Source: Haloarcula amylolytica JCM 13557
GTDB taxonomy: Archaea; Halobacteriota; Halobacteria; Halobacteriales; Haloarculaceae
Reading direction: 5' to 3'
Assembly (NCBI RefSeq): GCF_000336615.1
Contig: NZ_AOLW01000047.1
Location: 2,099 to 66,098 of the forward strand
DNA: 64,000 nucleotides
A model generated the notes under the pieces. The model searched no databases and had not been told where the DNA came from. It saw only the letters and a program-made list of their open reading frames with translations. The stretch's first letter is position 1. Each line of letters begins with the position of its first letter. The position numbers and the translations under genes were made by a program. Below are positions 61,383-64,000 of this stretch, piece by piece.

Positions 61383-63296
61383 TCAGTTCGTGTTGGTGAG
61401 TTCGCCGACCCGGTCGGTCAGTTCGGTGACCGCCTCTTCCTGTCGGTCGGTCGCTTTGACAATCTCTTTCGTCGCCGTTTCGGCCTCTTGGGCGTGGTTC
61501 TGTGCGTCTTCGACCATCGAAGTCACGTTCTCGATAGCGCTCGCTTGGTCGTCGTTGGCGTCGGCGACTTCCTGGATGCCCCTCGTCGCTTCCTCCACAG
61601 CGTCGGATATCTCGTCCAGCGCATCCAGGGCGTCCGCGATCTCGGATTCCGCGTGCTCGACCTGCTCGTGGGACGTCTCGACCATTTCGGCTGTCTCGGA
61701 CGCCTGGTCCTGAATCGTGGTGATACTCGTCGATATCTCGGACGCGTACTCGCTCGTCTCGTTAGCGAGCGTCTTCACCTCGTCAGCCACGACAGCGAAC
61801 CCGCTCCCGCTTTCGCCGGCTCTGGCCGCCTCGATGTTGGCGTTTAGCGCGAGCATATTCGTCTGCTCCGCCACGTCGGCGATTATCTCGACGATCTCAC
61901 TCACTTCGTCCATCTGGTCGTCGAGGTCTGTGACGGTGTCCACGAGGTCTTCGCTCGTCTCGGCGAGCCCGTCGGTAACGTCCATGACTGCTTCACCGGC
62001 GTCTGACCCGTCTTCTGCGGCCGCCTTCGCGCGCTGTGCTGCCGACGCCACTTCGCTAGATGTCGCGGCGACCTCCTCCATCCCGGCCCCGATATCCTGG
62101 ATGTTGTCGGCCGCCTGGGTGAGGGAGTCGGTCTGTTCGGCAACCCGGCTCTCGACGTCCTCTGCGGACGAATTCGCCTGCTCGATAGTGGTCGCAAGTT
62201 GCTGCGCCTGTGCGTCCACCTGGTCCGCCAACTGCTCGACCTGTTCGGCCATGTCGTTGAGCGAGCCGACGACCTCGTACAGCTGGTCGTCGACGTACTC
62301 GCCGCCGTCGGTCCGGTCGAACGACGCCCGGGCGTCGAGGCGGCCGTTCTTGAGCGCGGCCATGGTCGATTTGATCTCATCGACCAGACTCGTCACGGCC
62401 TCGTGGCGGTTGGCCTCGTCAGTCCGGTCCTGGACCATTTCGACGACCGCGATGAGTTCGCCGTCGTCGTCGTAAATCGGGGCGGCGCTAAAGGAGATGT
62501 GGCGTTCGTTCCCGTGCTGGTCGGCCATCACGCTCGTGTCGCGGTACAGCGTGAAGTCCTCGTCCTCGACCTTCGGCACGTCGTACTCCGTATGGGTGGT
62601 CTCCGGGGCGTCGAGAACCTTGTCGGCGAGGGTCTTCCCGCGCCGACCGTCTGGATAGAACGCCATGCTCGCCATCTCCATCTCCTTTGCTTCGGCCTCG
62701 GAGACGCCGGTGAGGTTTTCGATCGAACGGTTCCAGCTGAGGATATCGCCGTTCGTATCCAGAATAAAGAGCGGTGTCCCGATGTGATGCAACACGCTGT
62801 GGTAGTCGAGTCCCGTGCCGGAGCCACTGTCCGCCGCAGAGTCGGTGAACGCATCGACACCGGCCCGGGAGACTGACTGTGTCGTTTCCAGCCCTTCTTG
62901 GAGTTCCACCTCGACGGAGTCGATAGCGGCCTGTGCATCCGGGCCGAGTTCGTCCCGAAGCTGCTCGAACGCGCCTTCGACGAGCGATTCGGTGACGAAG
63001 CCCTGGGCCGCAATAAACTCACTCTGGCTGATTCCGGCGGTTTCGTATTCGTCGATCAGCGCTCGGAGTTCGTCGGGTTCGAGTTCGAACTGCCGCTCGA
63101 CGTGTTGGGTCCCGATAGCGGCCTTCTCGGAGTCGTCGAAGCGGTCGTTGAGGCGTGGCGAGTCCGGGTCGATGGCGTCGGCCAGAAAGCGGGTCTGCCC
63201 GTCACTCGCGACGAGGCCTCCGTCCGCCCGTCGGGCCGCAGCGTCCGAAGAACGGGACCCCTGGCCGTAGATGTAGGTGCGGATCTGTTCGAACAT
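61383..63296 (-). CDS. Soluble halobacterial transducer (methyl-accepting protein with PAS)
   Basis: 637 aa with no membrane segment, so a cytosolic sensor. Residues about 1-150 are a helical N-domain (ALIDEYETAGISQSEFIAAQ) whose length and helical character recall a globin-like or four-helix sensor but without a certain match; a PAS domain follows (about 165-295). The rest is a long antiparallel coiled coil with the hairpin tip EQTNMLALNANIEAARAGES, which contacts CheA/CheW. Ends without a CheR pentapeptide. It steers motility in response to a cytosolic signal. Confidence 0.92.
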   Translation of the reverse strand: MFEQIRTYIYGQGSRSSDAAARRADGGLVASDGQTRFLADAIDPDSPRLNDRFDDSEKAAIGTQHVERQFELEPDELRALIDEYETAGISQSEFIAAQGFVTESLVEGAFEQLRDELGPDAQAAIDSVEVELQEGLETTQSVSRAGVDAFTDSAADSGSGTGLDYHSVLHHIGTPLFILDTNGDILSWNRSIENLTGVSEAEAKEMEMASMAFYPDGRRGKTLADKVLDAPETTHTEYDVPKVEDEDFTLYRDTSVMADQHGNERHISFSAAPIYDDDGELIAVVEMVQDRTDEANRHEAVTSLVDEIKSTMAALKNGRLDARASFDRTDGGEYVDDQLYEVVGSLNDMAEQVEQLADQVDAQAQQLATTIEQANSSAEDVESRVAEQTDSLTQAADNIQDIGAGMEEVAATSSEVASAAQRAKAAAEDGSDAGEAVMDVTDGLAETSEDLVDTVTDLDDQMDEVSEIVEIIADVAEQTNMLALNANIEAARAGESGSGFAVVADEVKTLANETSEYASEISTSITTIQDQASETAEMVETSHEQVEHAESEIADALDALDEISDAVEEATRGIQEVADANDDQASAIENVTSMVEDAQNHAQEAETATKEIVKATDRQEEAVTELTDRVGELTNTN

Positions 63297-63424
63297 AAGG
63301 TAGCTATGTTACATTCCAGAACACCTGTAGATAAAGATGACTCCGAGAATATCAGTAAAGATAATGGTGCTCGCTGGCAAGGCACGAAAAGAGAGCATAA
63401 GTACGTGCAACCGAAGATATAGGT

Positions 63425-63913
63425 ATGACCACCCGTTTCCGCCGACTGGTGGCGACGACGACGGTGCTGACGTTCGCACTCATCCTGCTTGGCGTGTACA
63501 CCGGTGCCATCGGCGCCGGGCTGACCTGTGAGGCACGCTGGCCGTTCTGTGACGGCTGGATGGGTCTGTTCCCCGCAAACTGGGCGAGTTTCGTCGAGTG
63601 GTTCCACCGTTTAGTCGCGATGATCACCGGCTTCGGCATCCTCGGTTCGACAATCGCCGCGTGGCGCGGTGAGTACAGCCGGCGGATCAAGCTCGCAACT
63701 GCCGTCGCCACGGTCGTGCTCCCGGTGCAGGTCCTCCTCGGCGCGAACACCATCTTCAACTTCGGTGCCACGGCGCAGGTCCTCCACCACGGGGCCGCAC
63801 AGCTCATCTTCGGCGCGATGGTCGCGGCGACGGCGTGGGCCTACACCGACACGGCGGAGTCACCGTCGGTACAATCGGCCGATACCCAGCACACGGCACG
63901 CGCAGACGATTGA
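63425..63913 (+). CDS. ctaA: Half-size heme A synthase (COX15/CtaA family)
   Basis: 162 aa with four membrane helices, half the usual eight-helix CtaA, as in other archaea. Conserved Cys residues C35 and C42 fall in GAGLTCEARWPFCDG at the same numbers as in Bacillus CtaA. Heme-ligand histidines are H61 (EWFHRL) and H121/H122 (VLHHGAAQ). It would oxidise heme O to heme A for terminal oxidases, probably as a dimer. A TATA-like GCATAAGTACG lies about 25 nt upstream. Confidence 0.92.
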   Translation: MTTRFRRLVATTTVLTFALILLGVYTGAIGAGLTCEARWPFCDGWMGLFPANWASFVEWFHRLVAMITGFGILGSTIAAWRGEYSRRIKLATAVATVVLPVQVLLGANTIFNFGATAQVLHHGAAQLIFGAMVAATAWAYTDTAESPSVQSADTQHTARADD

Positions 63914-63945
63914 ACACGAGTACCACCCCCGTGGTTAACACGTAA

Positions 63946-63955
63946 GATATATTCC
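63946..63955 (+). promoter_or_regulatory. TATA box of the gene at the right edge
   Basis: GATATATTCC lies about 27 nt before the ATG at 63978, the leaderless spacing seen at other genes here. Confidence 0.55.
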
Positions 63956-63977
63956 GGTCTGTCGTGTGGTGGGGATT

Positions 63978-64000
63978 ATGTCAGACGACGGCCTTTCACG
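63978..64000 (+). CDS. Start of an unidentified gene (cut by right edge)
   Basis: ATG at 63978 opens MSDDGLS and runs off the window. A TATA box with correct spacing and a polar, acidic haloarchaeal-style N-terminus support it. Too short to assign; genes of heme or cytochrome assembly are frequent next to ctaA, but that is only context. Confidence 0.45.

Noticed and set aside
58803-61847. A 1014-codon open frame on the plus strand
   Set aside because: Antisense to maeB and the transducer; high GC leaves antisense frames open. The minus-strand proteins are well-known families with full motifs.
1-64000. tRNA, rRNA, CRISPR arrays, insertion sequences, att sites
   Set aside because: No T-loop GGTTCGAATCC-type sequence in an intergenic cloverleaf context, no spaced identical repeats, no transposase and no flanking direct repeats were found by reading.

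Overview
The window is chromosomal DNA from a haloarchaeon (class Halobacteria), most likely Haloarcula or a close relative. The class assignment rests on very high GC, strongly acidic proteins, many 4-bp ATGA gene overlaps, TATA boxes 25-30 bp upstream of start codons (leaderless transcripts), and marker genes: thermosome, psmA/psmB proteasome, Pth2, archaeal phosphopantothenate synthetase, MfnA-type decarboxylase, bacterio-opsin-activator-type (HTH-10) regulators and a soluble halobacterial transducer. The genus is inference from gene content. No rRNA, tRNA, CRISPR array or insertion sequence was found, so this looks like core chromosome rather than a mobile region.

Layout. 1-5.3 kb: coiled-coil protein (cut by the left edge), a GH2-like protein with an altered nucleophile position, a 57-aa Cys protein, DUF371, thermosome. 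5.4-13.7 kb: amidohydrolase-like protein, glycosyltransferase, methyltransferase, small wHTH proteins, MBL hydrolase, Cys-cluster protein, TRAM protein, REC-PAS-PAS histidine kinase, double-wHTH regulator. 13.7-24.5 kb: stomatin/NfeD pair, metG, VTT membrane protein, mfnA, degenerate RadA-like protein, ppsA, PhzF-like protein. 24.6-28 kb: phosphopantothenate synthetase overlapping a two-module AAA ATPase. 28-35.6 kb: complete hutUGIH operon with a divergent HTH-10 regulator, then a YjiH-type transporter. 35.7-43 kb: thi4, two small haloarchaeal proteins, HTH-10 regulator divergent from an ABC exporter, and a dcd / HTH-ThiN regulator / methyltransferase operon. 43-46.4 kb: Yip1-like protein, pth2, psmAB, UspA. 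46.4-50.6 kb: thiamine-salvage locus (two TenA proteins, sodium:solute symporter, 42-aa membrane partner) divergent from an HTH-ThiN regulator. 50.6-58.7 kb: 2-hydroxyacid dehydrogenase, AtoE and MFS transporters, 42-aa zinc ribbon, TruD, phosphoribosyltransferase with a C-terminal wHTH, RNase H, small membrane protein. 58.7-64 kb: maeB with a separate duplicated fragment of its 3' end, soluble MCP, half-size CtaA, start of another gene.

How genes work together. hutUGIH converts histidine to glutamate, and the divergent regulator is its obvious controller. MfnA (beta-alanine supply) and phosphopantothenate synthetase (beta-alanine use), 4.6 kb apart, are both steps of archaeal CoA synthesis. 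Thiamine metabolism appears three times: Thi4 (thiazole), a compact salvage/uptake operon, and two HTH-ThiN regulators. The salvage locus pairs a Cys-type TenA with one lacking the catalytic Cys, plus a transporter and a microprotein, and has an inverted repeat next to its promoter. It is the best candidate for an under-described functional unit. Several divergent intergenic regions carry short perfect inverted repeats at promoters; they are listed separately because they are testable operator candidates.
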